From assembly GCA_964502735.1 (NCBI GenBank), contig CAZCYD010000012.1, positions 1 to 59,797 on the forward strand: 59,797 nucleotides of DNA, written 5' to 3'. Below, one piece after another: positions 26,490 to 35,541 of this stretch. A model generated the notes under the pieces. That model searched no databases, was not told the origin of the DNA, and worked only from the letters and a program-made list of their open reading frames with translations. Position 1 is the first letter of the stretch. Each line of letters begins with the position of its first letter. The position numbers and the translations under genes were made by a program. This stretch comes from JACKAN01 sp964502735. GTDB taxonomy: Bacteria; Bdellovibrionota; Bdellovibrionia; Bdellovibrionales; UBA1609.

Positions 26490-27071
26490 TTAGATCCAGC
26501 CAGAAATTTTCAGCCAAGTTATTAATTTCAGTGTAGGGATTCCTATTATGCTCGTGGGGTCTTGGCTTTCAATTTTTTCAAATAGGAGTGCGGGTTGGCA
26601 TTCAAACTTATAAGATCCTGCGCAAGTCCATGTTTCGTGCTTTGTGACATATTTCAAGATTTCCTCTTTAGTTAATTTTCTCATGTAGAGGGTTGTTGTG
26701 TCCGTATGATTGTACACTTTATTTGGGGTTAGCAAGGATATGGATGTCAGTAAAGAGTGAGGTTGGCCAGAAAATTTTAAGAGCTGCTGACAGGCCTTCT
26801 CTAAATTTCCGGCTTTGCCGATAGCTTCATTTTGAAAAACTACGAGTTGATCGCAGCCAAGAATAAAGTCGTTTGGAAATTTATCTTTTAAACTCTTAGC
26901 TTTTTCATAAGCGAGAACCTGTGAGAGCTGATGGATATCTATCGAGGGATTCTCCTTTTTGTAATCGTCCTCATTAAATTCTGGGGTTGCGACTTTAAAG
27001 GGAATATCCAGATCTTCCAGTTGTCTTTTTCTGTAAGGAGATGTGCTGGCAAGAATGAGCTTGTGTTCCAT
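26490..27071 (-). CDS. Maf-like nucleotide pyrophosphatase, YceF type
   Basis: A 193-aa Maf/YceF-family protein. It opens with LILASTSPYRKRQLE and has LGCDQLVV, the metal/nucleotide site Asp, and CAGSYKFE followed by PTSIIGIPTLKL. YceF-type members prefer 7-methyl-GTP. It removes pyrophosphate from modified nucleotides. The ATG at 27071 fits the family start; the frame extends further without similarity. The gene is divergent from lgt, 82 bp apart. Confidence 0.88.
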   Translation of the reverse strand: MEHKLILASTSPYRKRQLEDLDIPFKVATPEFNEDDYKKENPSIDIHQLSQVLAYEKAKSLKDKFPNDFILGCDQLVVFQNEAIGKAGNLEKACQQLLKFSGQPHSLLTSISLLTPNKVYNHTDTTTLYMRKLTKEEILKYVTKHETWTCAGSYKFECQPALLFEKIESQDPTSIIGIPTLKLITWLKISGWI

Positions 27072-27153
27072 AAGTCTTACCTTAGTAAATGCTGCGCTGT
27101 AGAAAGGCAAGAAGATAACTGCACTATTGAAAAAGAATTGTTAAATTTTTTTT

Positions 27154-28251
27154 ATGACAGAATACATTCACAACCTAGAACCCTTTGCTATTCATCTTTT
27201 TGATAATGTGGGCATTCGTTGGTACGGCTTGGCCTATATATTCGGATTTTTTTCTTGTTACTTTATCACATACAAGTTGTCCCAACGAGGTAAGACTCTT
27301 GTTCCAGCAGAAAAAGCAGGAGATTTTATCACCTACTTAGCTTTTGGAACTATGATCGGTGGACGACTGGGCTACTGCATATTTTACGATCCTCAGCTTT
27401 TAGTTCGATTTACCTCGGTTCAGTTGCCCTTTTTTAATTTTTCAGTTCCGGTTTGGGAGGCTCTGGCTGTGTGGAACGGAGGCATGGCCAGCCATGGTGG
27501 GATCATTGGATTAGGAGTGGCCTGTTGGTTATTTGGTAGAGTTCACAGGTTGCCATCTCTTCATTTAATGGATTTAACTCTGTTAGCTGGCTCTTTGGCG
27601 GTGGGCTTTGGGCGTATTGCCAATTTTATTAATGGGGAACTCTACGGTCGCGCCTGTGAGGGGAGGTGCTTCTGGCCGGTGAAGTTTCCAGACGAGTTGA
27701 GACGATGGGTTTCTAATTGGGAAGATTATAAAGAACAATTGATAGGTCTGTTTCCTACTGTACAAAAAATGGGTGGTGTTGCTGGGCCGGAAGGTCAAAT
27801 TATAACTCCAACATCTGCGAAGTGGGTCGAATGGGTGAATGAAGGGGCGAGGTACTACGTAGAAGTTTATGTGGGGAGGATTCTGAATGCTGTTCAGTCA
27901 GGGAATCAAGAGGTCTTAACGGTTCTGGGCAAGGTGTTAATAGCTCGTCACCCCTCACAGATCTATCAATCTTTTATGGAGGGATTTTTAGTTTTTGCAA
28001 TTTTATTTGTCATTTGGAGAAAGCCCTTAAAGCCAGGAGTGTTGTTGTCTTTTTGGGGGATTTTGTATGCCATTATGAGAATCATAGGTGAGCAGTTCAG
28101 AATGCCTGATGCCCATATTGGTTTCCAACTCTTAGGGCTTACCAGAGGGCAATGGCTAAGCCTAGGTATGCTTGTTGTATTTGTTGGTCTTTTGGTTTGG
28201 ACATCTCGCCGTAAAGTTGACAAAATTGGCGGTTGGAGAAAGTGCAATTAA
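27154..28251 (+). CDS. lgt: Prolipoprotein diacylglyceryl transferase with a large insertion
   Basis: A 365-aa inner-membrane enzyme that adds diacylglycerol to the lipobox Cys of prolipoproteins. The family signature GRIANFINGELYGR is at about 153-166 and ARHPSQIYQ at about 264-272. The usual length is about 260-300 aa. The extra length is roughly 60-70 residues between PVKFPD and ARHPSQ (about 180-263), in the periplasmic region. At least seven membrane helices are seen. The many lipoproteins in this window would be its substrates. Confidence 0.93.
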   Translation: MTEYIHNLEPFAIHLFDNVGIRWYGLAYIFGFFSCYFITYKLSQRGKTLVPAEKAGDFITYLAFGTMIGGRLGYCIFYDPQLLVRFTSVQLPFFNFSVPVWEALAVWNGGMASHGGIIGLGVACWLFGRVHRLPSLHLMDLTLLAGSLAVGFGRIANFINGELYGRACEGRCFWPVKFPDELRRWVSNWEDYKEQLIGLFPTVQKMGGVAGPEGQIITPTSAKWVEWVNEGARYYVEVYVGRILNAVQSGNQEVLTVLGKVLIARHPSQIYQSFMEGFLVFAILFVIWRKPLKPGVLLSFWGILYAIMRIIGEQFRMPDAHIGFQLLGLTRGQWLSLGMLVVFVGLLVWTSRRKVDKIGGWRKCN

Positions 28252-28277
28252 AGGTGATCATAGATGATGACCTTAGA

Positions 28278-28305
28278 AGGGTGCAAACAGGAGGGTGCAA
28301 ACAGG
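28278..28305. repeat. 14-bp perfect tandem duplication between lgt and nrdB
   Basis: AGGGTGCAAACAGG occurs twice in direct succession (28278-28291, 28292-28305) in the convergent gap. Confidence 0.9.
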
Positions 28306-28314
28306 TTACATAAA

Positions 28315-28336
28315 GAGAGCTTAATTAAAAGCTCTC
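28315..28336 (-). terminator. Stem-loop at the nrdB stop codon
   Basis: GAGAGCTT and AAGCTCTC form an 8-bp stem with the nrdB stop codon in the loop. On the minus strand it is followed by TTTATG, a weak T-run. It is the likely end of the nrdAB transcript. Confidence 0.5.
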
Positions 28337-29323
28337 GTCAAAAGCGACATCTCCAGAAACTCCAACTTGATAGGCTGAAACGCGCCTTTCAAAGAAATTA
28401 GCTAACTCTTGGGTATCTTGCAGCTCCATAAAATCAAAGGGATTCTTTACATTGTAGGCCTTTGGGGCTCCCACGCGTTCCAGCCTTTGATCTGCACAGA
28501 ATTGTAAATAGGTTTTCATATCTTTAAGTGAGAGACCCACAATACCTTGATCCAAGAATTCTTTGGCAAATTGAAGTTCACAATGAATGGCTTCTTCGAG
28601 CATAACCTTAAATAGGTCCTTCATTCTGTCATCAAAAAGTTGAGGTTCCTCTCGAACAGCGGTGTCAAAGACCTCAAACGCAAAGTTCATGTGAGCGCTT
28701 TCGTCTCGGAACACCCAATTTGTACCTGTCGCCAAGCCTTGTAAAAGACCCTTTGACCTTAAAAAGTAGACGTAAGCAAAGGCGGCAAAGAAGAATAGCC
28801 CCTCTATGCAAGAGGCAAAGCACAGCAGGTTCATCATGAATTTACGGCGATCCTCGAGAGTTTCAAGGCGATCCAAGTTATTAATGGAGTCAATCCATTT
28901 AAAACAAAAGTCGGCCTTCTTTTTGATAGAGGGAATATTTTCTACTGCGGCAAAGGCTTTATTTCTCTCGTTGTCATCTGGAATATAGGTGTCCAACAAA
29001 GTGAGGTAGAATTGAACGTGAAGAGCCTCTTCGTAGAGCTGTCGCGATAGGTACAATCTGCCTTCGGGGGAATTGATATGTTTGTAGAGATTTAGCACGA
29101 GGTTATTTGATACGATGGAGTCCCCAGTAGCAAAAAAAGCTACAAGCCTGTGAATTAAAAAGCTTTCCGCAGGAGTGAGTTTGCCCTTAAGATCTTTCAC
29201 GTCGGAAGTAAAATCAACTTCGTCAACAGTCCACGTATTTTTTATAGCCGCCTTGTACATCTCAAAGAACTGAGGGTACTTCATGGGTCTCAGGGTCAAG
29301 TTAAATCCAGGATCTAATATCAT
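28325..29323 (-). CDS. nrdB: Ribonucleotide reductase class Ia, beta subunit
   Basis: A 332-aa small subunit that holds the di-iron tyrosyl radical. Visible ligands are EEALHVQFY, which carries Glu, His and the radical Tyr in the expected E-x2-H-x3-Y spacing, RDESAHMNF, and EEAIHCELQ. It reduces ribonucleotides together with NrdA. The ATG has AAGGAG upstream; the longer frame overlaps nrdA. It lies 11 bp downstream of nrdA in the same operon. Confidence 0.95.
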   Translation of the reverse strand: MILDPGFNLTLRPMKYPQFFEMYKAAIKNTWTVDEVDFTSDVKDLKGKLTPAESFLIHRLVAFFATGDSIVSNNLVLNLYKHINSPEGRLYLSRQLYEEALHVQFYLTLLDTYIPDDNERNKAFAAVENIPSIKKKADFCFKWIDSINNLDRLETLEDRRKFMMNLLCFASCIEGLFFFAAFAYVYFLRSKGLLQGLATGTNWVFRDESAHMNFAFEVFDTAVREEPQLFDDRMKDLFKVMLEEAIHCELQFAKEFLDQGIVGLSLKDMKTYLQFCADQRLERVGAPKAYNVKNPFDFMELQDTQELANFFERRVSAYQVGVSGDVAFDESF

Positions 29324-29334
29324 GTTGGCACTCC

Positions 29335-31743
29335 TTATTGGCAAGCTTCGCAGGACTCTGGGTTTTCCAGAGAACAAATTAAAGCCTCTTGCTCGGTGTA
29401 AGTCTTTTTGTTGCTAGTGTTAATCGTCTTTGCAATTTTGGTTGCAGGACGAGAGCGCAAGTAATAAGTGGTTTTTACTCCCTTTTTCCATGCGTACATA
29501 TACATGCTCGAAAGCTTTCCAATAGTGGGACTTTCCAGGAATAAATTCAGAGACTGACTTTGGTCAATGTACGGACCTCTGTCTGCGGCCATATCGATGA
29601 GGGACTTTTGCGGAATTTCCCAAACAGTTCGATAAACTTCTTTAACTTCTTTTGGAATTTCATCGATGTTTTGAATGGATCCATCGTTAGCCTTTATTTT
29701 TTCTCTCAATGCTTCATTCCAAATTCCCAATTTTTTGAGCTTTAAGATAAGGTATTTATTAACTTGAATAAACTCACCACTCAAAGTTTCTCTCTTGAAG
29801 AGGTTGGAAACTTGAGGCTCTATAGCTTCATAACATCCACAAATGGAGGCGATCGTCGCTGTCGGTGCTATGGCAATCATTAGGGAGTTCCTTAGGCCAA
29901 TGTCCTTAACTTTCTGTCTAAGAGCTTCCCAACGGGTTTTGTCTTCAGGTTCAACACCCCAGAGGTCAAATTGCAAATCTCCTTTTGCTGCGCGAGTTTC
30001 TCTAAAAGAGCTGTGGGGGCCATAGGTGGCTGCCAATTCACAGGAGGTCTCAACAGCATAAAAGTAGATTTGCTCTTGAATTTTTTTAGAGATGGCCTTG
30101 GCCTGTTCACTGTCAAAAGGGACGTCCATTTTAAAGAAAAGATCTTGCAATCCCATTAGCCCAAGGCCGATGGGTCTCCACTTATCGTTAGAAGACTTTG
30201 AAGAGTCGATGGGATAAAAGTTAATATCAATGACTCGATCCAAATACTTTACAGCTGTTTTCACGGTGTGGCGAAGCTTTTCCCAGTTAAACTCACCATC
30301 CTCATAGTGGTTTCCGGCGTTAACAGAGCCAAGATTGCAAACGGCTGTTTCATCAGCATTTGTGACTTCTAAAATTTCTGTACAGAGGTTAGAAAGGTGA
30401 ATAACGTTTTGAGGCCTTCCCGTTTGATTACTTTTGAGATTCGAAGCATCTTTAAAGGTCATCCATCCGTTACCTGTTTGAGCAAGAGTCTTCATCATTT
30501 TGCTATACAGATCTCTCGCGTTAACTTGTTTTTCGTAAAGGTTCTCAGATTCAGCCTGTAAATAAGCCCGTTCAAAATCGTCTCCGTATAGATCTACAAA
30601 GTTGGGAACTTTTTTGGGATCAAATAGAGACCAGATTTGATTATTTTCCACCCTCTTCATGAAGAGGTCGGGAATCCAGTTGGCTAAATTGAGATTGTGT
30701 GTGCGCTGCTGCTCATCTCCCGTGTTTTCTCGCAGTTGCAAAAATTCTTCAATGTCGGCATGCCAAGATTCTAGGTACACACAGGCCGCGCCCTTTCTTT
30801 TTCCACCTTGGTTAACTGCGGCCACAGAGGAGTCAAGAGTCTTTAGCCAGGGGATAAGTCCATTTGAATGACCATTTGTGCCTTTAATGAGAGAACCACG
30901 GCTTCGAACTTTAGAAAAGGAAAGTCCAATTCCACCAGCAAACTTAGAGAGCATAGCCACATCTTTGTACTTGTCATAAATAGAGGTCAGACTGTCGTCT
31001 GGTGAGTCCAATAGGTAACAGGAAGACAGTTGAGGGCGCAGTGTTGCAGAATTAAAAAGAGTGGGAGAGCTGGTCATATAGTCCAGAGTGGACACAAGCT
31101 CGTAGAATTCTTTAGCCTCTTCAAAGCTACGAGCCAAACCACAGGCTACCCGTAGAAAAAAGTACTGAGGAGTCTCAATCACCTTTCTGGTTTCAGGATG
31201 TTTAAGAAGATAGCGGTCGTATATTGTTCTTAAGCCAAAGTATTCAAACTTCCGAGTTCGGTTGCTATCAATGATAATGTTTAAGGGCTCCTTATGGTCT
31301 TTAACCCATTCGTACTTTTCTTTAGAAATCAAACCATTTTCATAGCCAACAGTGACTGAGTCGTAAAAATTTCGAATGTTCTGACTGCTCACCTCCTCGT
31401 GAATATAGCGAGCTAAGAGTCGAGATGAGAGTCGCGAATATTCGGGCTCTTCTCCAATAAGTAAAGAGGCGGTTTGAATACACAATTGATCGAGTTCAGC
31501 TGTGGAAGCCCCGTCATAGAGACCGCTAATAACTTTTGTGGCGACCCGCATAGGGTCAACGTCTTTGAGCCCAGTTGAACAGGCCAAGACCACGTTGACG
31601 ATTTTATTTACATCAACAGGTTCCAGGGCTCCATTTCTTTTACGAACTCTCATAATAATGGGGCCAGACTCTTCCTGATGGGAATCAAAGTTTGTTTGTA
31701 TTTCAGTTTTTTCGTCAGTTCTTTTTTCTATTTGCAATTCCAT
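29335..31743 (-). CDS. nrdA: Ribonucleotide reductase class Ia, alpha subunit
   Basis: An 802-aa large subunit. An ATP-cone is at the N-terminus (RVRKRNGALEPVDVNKI), followed by the catalytic barrel with SSCYLLD, NLCTEI and AVCNLGSVN, which carry the active-site Cys residues. A C-terminal CEACQ pair is for re-reduction. The ATG at 31743 has GGAGG 6 bp upstream and fits the family; two upstream in-frame ATGs are less likely. The ATP-cone implies allosteric control by dATP. Probable NrdR boxes lie about 200 bp upstream. Confidence 0.95.
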   Translation of the reverse strand: MELQIEKRTDEKTEIQTNFDSHQEESGPIIMRVRKRNGALEPVDVNKIVNVVLACSTGLKDVDPMRVATKVISGLYDGASTAELDQLCIQTASLLIGEEPEYSRLSSRLLARYIHEEVSSQNIRNFYDSVTVGYENGLISKEKYEWVKDHKEPLNIIIDSNRTRKFEYFGLRTIYDRYLLKHPETRKVIETPQYFFLRVACGLARSFEEAKEFYELVSTLDYMTSSPTLFNSATLRPQLSSCYLLDSPDDSLTSIYDKYKDVAMLSKFAGGIGLSFSKVRSRGSLIKGTNGHSNGLIPWLKTLDSSVAAVNQGGKRKGAACVYLESWHADIEEFLQLRENTGDEQQRTHNLNLANWIPDLFMKRVENNQIWSLFDPKKVPNFVDLYGDDFERAYLQAESENLYEKQVNARDLYSKMMKTLAQTGNGWMTFKDASNLKSNQTGRPQNVIHLSNLCTEILEVTNADETAVCNLGSVNAGNHYEDGEFNWEKLRHTVKTAVKYLDRVIDINFYPIDSSKSSNDKWRPIGLGLMGLQDLFFKMDVPFDSEQAKAISKKIQEQIYFYAVETSCELAATYGPHSSFRETRAAKGDLQFDLWGVEPEDKTRWEALRQKVKDIGLRNSLMIAIAPTATIASICGCYEAIEPQVSNLFKRETLSGEFIQVNKYLILKLKKLGIWNEALREKIKANDGSIQNIDEIPKEVKEVYRTVWEIPQKSLIDMAADRGPYIDQSQSLNLFLESPTIGKLSSMYMYAWKKGVKTTYYLRSRPATKIAKTINTSNKKTYTEQEALICSLENPESCEACQ

Positions 31744-32239
31744 GGAGCCTCCGCCCAAAATCTTAGTTGTAATCATTTTTGAGGAAATACCACCCCTTAA
31801 CGCTTTAGGCGTTTGTCCAGCACACTCTCTCCCCAATTTACAAGTGGGCTTACAGTAGGGTTGTTGCTATTTCTTGGGTTACACATCCTTGTGCTAGCCT
31901 CCTTCGTTCTAAAATTGGCATTTTCTTTGCGACGGCAACCACTACATCTAGTGTTTGTTATTTATGTAAACACTAGAGATGGGTTACATTTAAGACGATA
32001 GAACTGCTGTCATTTTCTGTCAATCAACATCCCTGTGGTCTAGGAAAAAATTTTTTTTCTTCGACATATAAGCTCTAAAGTCTTCTCAGATATGAATTTC
32101 CACTTGGACATTGGGTGTTAGGGGTGAGAGCTGGACTGTGGCAAAAAATAAATTTTCTTGACCTTGGCGAAGTGCTTAAGAACAAGGCAAGTGTGGTAAA
32201 ATAAACTTGTAGCGTGCTGGAGATGGCGTAAACAAGGTT
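31744..32239. other. 496-bp non-coding region upstream of nrdA
   Basis: This is the gap between nrdA and the small parA-linked gene. It contains the paired NrdR-like sites, an imperfect hairpin at about 32158-32190 (CTTGACCTTG with CAAGGCAAG) that could end the leftward transcript of nothing obvious, and an A/T-rich block. A short frame at 31813-32001 lacks an RBS and homology and is not called. Confidence 0.6.
31939..31985. promoter_or_regulatory. Probable tandem NrdR boxes
   Basis: Box 1, CCACTACATCTAGTGT (31939-31954), matches the NrdR pattern ACACwATATATwGTGT at about 13 of 16 positions. Box 2 starts at 31970 (ACACTAGAGATGGGTT) and keeps one good half-site. The offset is 31 bp, three helical turns, as in known NrdR-controlled promoters. 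The inner halves form CTAGTGTTT/AAACACTAG. NrdR represses ribonucleotide reductase genes. Confidence 0.45.
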
Positions 32240-32680
32240 CTACAGCCCCCACTGTTTTATAAGATTGCCCAATAAAGTTTTATTTTCTTGGAATTGTTCA
32301 TAGACTTTTTCTTGACGAGCCTCTGGAGTTTTAATTTTGTCAAATAATAGCTTTAGAGGTCTCTCCAGTTCCCAACGTGCCTCAATAAGATAGTTCACAC
32401 TGCCTTCGTAAATAGGGCTAGCGAAAAGAATTTGTTTCTCAGATAAGACAACAAACTGGTACCTTATTTTGTTTTTGTGTTGAAGAAAGGTTTTACCTGA
32501 CCAAATTCCGTCCTTAAAGCGGAGAGGAATCTCGTGTTGCCTTCCTTGAGGGTCTTCTATGACTTTTAAAAGTAAGAATTCTCCATCTCTTAGGAGAATA
32601 TCCTGGACTTCAAAAGTGATGTTAATATTGTCGCCGCGAGTTTTTGTGGAATCTACAAAAAGGGGATTTTCTTTCATCAT
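32240..32680 (-). CDS. Hypothetical 146-aa protein linked to parA
   Basis: No family is recognised with certainty. A middle stretch (GIWSGKTFLQHKNKIRYQFVV) resembles a CBM48/AMPK-type carbohydrate-binding module, which would be a small beta sandwich. The C-terminus is helical and charged. There is no signal peptide. The gene begins 2 bp after the parA stop, so the two are surely cotranslated. It may be a partner or cargo adaptor of the ParA ATPase. Confidence 0.7.
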   Translation of the reverse strand: MMKENPLFVDSTKTRGDNINITFEVQDILLRDGEFLLLKVIEDPQGRQHEIPLRFKDGIWSGKTFLQHKNKIRYQFVVLSEKQILFASPIYEGSVNYLIEARWELERPLKLLFDKIKTPEARQEKVYEQFQENKTLLGNLIKQWGL

Positions 32681-32682
32681 AC

Positions 32683-33426
32683 TTAAAGCAGTCCTTGAGA
32701 GAGTTTAAGATAAGCTTTGGAGGCTGGGTTCTTTGGGGCGTAGTCAAAGACAGGGAGGTGATTATGATGGGCCTCTTCAACGGCAATGCTATCTGGTATG
32801 TAGTCTTTAAAAACTTTGAGCTGATATTCTTTTTCCACTTGATCGATAACATCCCTAGCTATTTTTCGATTTTTATATCGAGTGATAACTACACCTTTGA
32901 CGACAACTTTATGACCAAGGCCCACACGGATATTTTTTATGGTAGATAAAATGAGTTCAATTCCTTTTAAAGAAAAGTATTCAGGACAAATAGGAATAAT
33001 AACTTCTTTAGAGGCCATAAGAGCATTAATAGTTAAAAGGCCTAGCGATGGAGAACAGTCTATAACGACTTCGTCATATTTACTGTACAAATTCTTTAGT
33101 TTTCTCTTGAGAAAATTCTCTCGACCGAATTGAGGTGCCAGTTGGATATCGACTCCACTTAGCATGATTTCTCCAGGAATCACATCTATACCAAAAGTAG
33201 GAGATCTGACAATGGCCTCGTCAGCAGCCGTTTGTGTGATTAAAACATCGTAAATAGTTTTATCAAATTCTTGATCCCCAAATATGGATCTTGTTGCAGA
33301 AGACTGCGGGTCCAAATCTATCAACAAAACTCTCTTTCCTTGTTTGGCCCAGGCTGCAGAGATGTTGATAGAAGTTGTTGTTTTTGCAACGCCACCTTTT
33401 TGATTGATTATGGATGTAACTCTCAA
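32683..33426 (-). CDS. Orphan ParA/Soj-type ATPase
   Basis: A 247-aa deviant-Walker ATPase: KGGVAKTTTSIN at the N-terminus, LIDLDPQSSAT (Walker A') and VVIDCSPSLG (Walker B). It dimerises with ATP and usually binds DNA to position cargo. No parB or parS is adjacent; instead a 146-aa gene follows. It therefore may position something other than the chromosome, such as a surface structure or chemoreceptor cluster. It starts at TTG with AAGGAG upstream. A 12-bp tandem duplication lies just upstream. Confidence 0.9.
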   Translation of the reverse strand: MRVTSIINQKGGVAKTTTSINISAAWAKQGKRVLLIDLDPQSSATRSIFGDQEFDKTIYDVLITQTAADEAIVRSPTFGIDVIPGEIMLSGVDIQLAPQFGRENFLKRKLKNLYSKYDEVVIDCSPSLGLLTINALMASKEVIIPICPEYFSLKGIELILSTIKNIRVGLGHKVVVKGVVITRYKNRKIARDVIDQVEKEYQLKVFKDYIPDSIAVEEAHHNHLPVFDYAPKNPASKAYLKLSQGLL

Positions 33427-33440
33427 GGTTGTGTCTCCTT

Positions 33441-33464
33441 ATAAGTAACTCAATAAGTAACTCA
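33441..33464. repeat. 12-bp perfect tandem duplication upstream of parA
   Basis: ATAAGTAACTCA occurs twice in succession, immediately upstream of the parA ribosome-binding site. Confidence 0.9.
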
Positions 33465-33499
33465 GAGTGATCATACAAAAACTTTATCACTTTGCAAAG

Positions 33500-35440
33500 T
33501 TATTCATAAACAGTTTGTTTTAAGAGTTCTTCCACGACTCCAGGGTCAGCTAGAGTGCTCGTGTCTCCAAATTGGCTCGTTTCTTTTGCGGCAATTTTTC
33601 TTAAAATACGTCTCATAATTTTACCACTGCGCGTTTTAGGAAGATTGGGAGCAAATTGAATTTTATCTGGTTTGGCAAAGGCCCCGATGTCGCCTCGGAC
33701 AAATTGTTGCAGCTCTTTGGCGAGTTCAGCGCTAGGAGAAATCCCATCGTTCAGAGTGACAAAGGCGTAAATACCTTGACCTTTAATATCGTGATTGTAA
33801 CCTACAACAGCAGCTTCAGAGACAGCTTTGTGTTCAACTAATGAACTTTCAATTTCAGCAGTTCCCATTCTGTGCCCAGAGACATTCAAAACATCGTCAA
33901 CTCTTCCGGTAATCCAATAGTTGCCATCGCTATCTCTTCGACAGCCATCGCCAGTAAAATACTTGCCCTTAAATTGTGAAAAGTAAGTTTCAAAAAATCT
34001 GTCTGGACTATTGTAAACCCCTCGCATTTGACCGGGCCAAGAATCTGCAATGCACAGCTGACCTTCGCACTCCCCAGTGAGGACATTCCCATTTGAATCT
34101 ACAATTTCTGGTTGGACTCCAAAAAAGGGAAGAGTGGCGGAACCTGGTTTAAGTGAGGTGGCTCCTGGCATTGGGCTGATCATAATGCCTCCGGTTTCCG
34201 TTTGCCACCAGGTGTCGACTATGGGGCAGTTGCCCATGCCAGCTTTTTGATAATACCACAGCCAGGCTTCGGGATTGATGGGCTCGCCGACAGAGCCCAA
34301 TAGTTTTAAACTTTGTCTCGAAGTATTTTTTAATGGAGTTTCACCTCTTTGCATTAAGGCTCGAATAAGAGTGGGAGCCGTGTAGAGGGTATTAACTTTG
34401 TACTTGTCCACAATTTCCCAAAGTCTTGAATATGTCGGCCACGTTGGAACACCTTCAAACATAACTTGCGTGGTCGCATTACTGAGAGGGCCATATACGA
34501 TATAGCTATGACCAGTGACCCATCCAATATCAGCCGCACACCAATATATGTCATTGGGATGATGGTCAAATATCCATTTATGAGTTAGTGATGTAAATAC
34601 GAGGTACCCCCCTGTTGTATGAAGAACACCTTTGGGTTTGCTAGTTGAACCTGATGTGTAAAGTATAAAAAGAGGGTCTTCGGCATCCATTTCTTCACAG
34701 GGAAAGTCTGCCGGAGACTGAGCACAGAGATCGTGATACCAAAAGTCGCGAGACTCAACCCAGTTTAATGAGGCCCCAGTGTGCTTCACAACAAAAATTT
34801 TTTTAAGATTAGGGCATTTTTCTGCAGCGACATCAGCATTTCTTTTTAGAGGCACAGTCTTTCCGCCTCTTAACCCTTCGTCGGCTGTAATTAAATAACT
34901 ACTATCGCAATCTTGAATTCTGTCGGCAAGAGAGTCGGGAGAAAATCCAGCAAATACAACAGAATGGACGGCACCAATTCTTGCGCAGGCAAGAATCGAA
35001 TAAATGGCCTCGGGAATCATGGGGAGATAGATAGTGACGCGATCCCCTTTTTTAACGCCTTGAGAGTGAAGAGCATGGGCCCACGTCTGTACTTTTTGGT
35101 GCAGATCTTTGTAAGTTATAGTCTTAGCAGGTGCGTCCGGAGAGTCGGGCTCCCAATAAAAAGCCACCTTATTTGCGTGTTCTGGTAGATGGCGGTCTAC
35201 ACAATTGTAGCACGCATTGAGCTGCCCTCCTTCGAACCATCTGATTTTAATAGGGGGTAGAAAGCTGGTGTTTTTAACATTAGACCACTTTTTTGTCCAA
35301 TGAAGCCGCTCGGCTTGCTCGGCCCAAAAACTTTCAGGACTCTTCAGGCTTTTCTGATACAAGGCTTGATAGGTTTCTGAGTTAATCCAGGCTTTTTGTT
35401 TCCACTCTTGAGGAATCTCGAAAACTTCGTGATGACTCAT
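33500..35440 (-). CDS. acs: Acetyl-CoA synthetase
   Basis: A 646-aa AMP-forming enzyme that activates acetate. Recognisable features are NACYNCVDRH, the P-loop TSGSTSKPKG (about 258-268), DTWWQTETGG, NVSGHRMGTAEIES and KTRSGKIMRR with the acetylatable Lys. The P-loop has Ser where nearly all Acs have Gly (SGSTGKPKG). Length and all other motifs are normal, so it is probably functional. The ATG has GGAGAGA upstream. Confidence 0.95.
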   Translation of the reverse strand: MSHHEVFEIPQEWKQKAWINSETYQALYQKSLKSPESFWAEQAERLHWTKKWSNVKNTSFLPPIKIRWFEGGQLNACYNCVDRHLPEHANKVAFYWEPDSPDAPAKTITYKDLHQKVQTWAHALHSQGVKKGDRVTIYLPMIPEAIYSILACARIGAVHSVVFAGFSPDSLADRIQDCDSSYLITADEGLRGGKTVPLKRNADVAAEKCPNLKKIFVVKHTGASLNWVESRDFWYHDLCAQSPADFPCEEMDAEDPLFILYTSGSTSKPKGVLHTTGGYLVFTSLTHKWIFDHHPNDIYWCAADIGWVTGHSYIVYGPLSNATTQVMFEGVPTWPTYSRLWEIVDKYKVNTLYTAPTLIRALMQRGETPLKNTSRQSLKLLGSVGEPINPEAWLWYYQKAGMGNCPIVDTWWQTETGGIMISPMPGATSLKPGSATLPFFGVQPEIVDSNGNVLTGECEGQLCIADSWPGQMRGVYNSPDRFFETYFSQFKGKYFTGDGCRRDSDGNYWITGRVDDVLNVSGHRMGTAEIESSLVEHKAVSEAAVVGYNHDIKGQGIYAFVTLNDGISPSAELAKELQQFVRGDIGAFAKPDKIQFAPNLPKTRSGKIMRRILRKIAAKETSQFGDTSTLADPGVVEELLKQTVYE

Positions 35441-35493
35441 GTTCTCTCCTTTTCAATCCCCATGGCTATGTCGAATAAATGTAAACTGTCCCA

Positions 35494-35541
35494 ATTGAAA
35501 GATCAAGTCATTGAAAGATCAGGTAATTGAAAGATCAATTC
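35494..35541. repeat. 16-bp tandem repeat, 3 copies, upstream of acs
   Basis: ATTGAAAGATCAAGTC is followed by two variants with the same first 12 bases and different last four. They lie about 55-100 bp before the acs start. Confidence 0.9.

Noticed and set aside
31813..32001. 62-codon rightward ORF upstream of nrdA
   Set aside because: No ribosome-binding site, low-complexity hydrophobic product, and it covers the probable NrdR sites.
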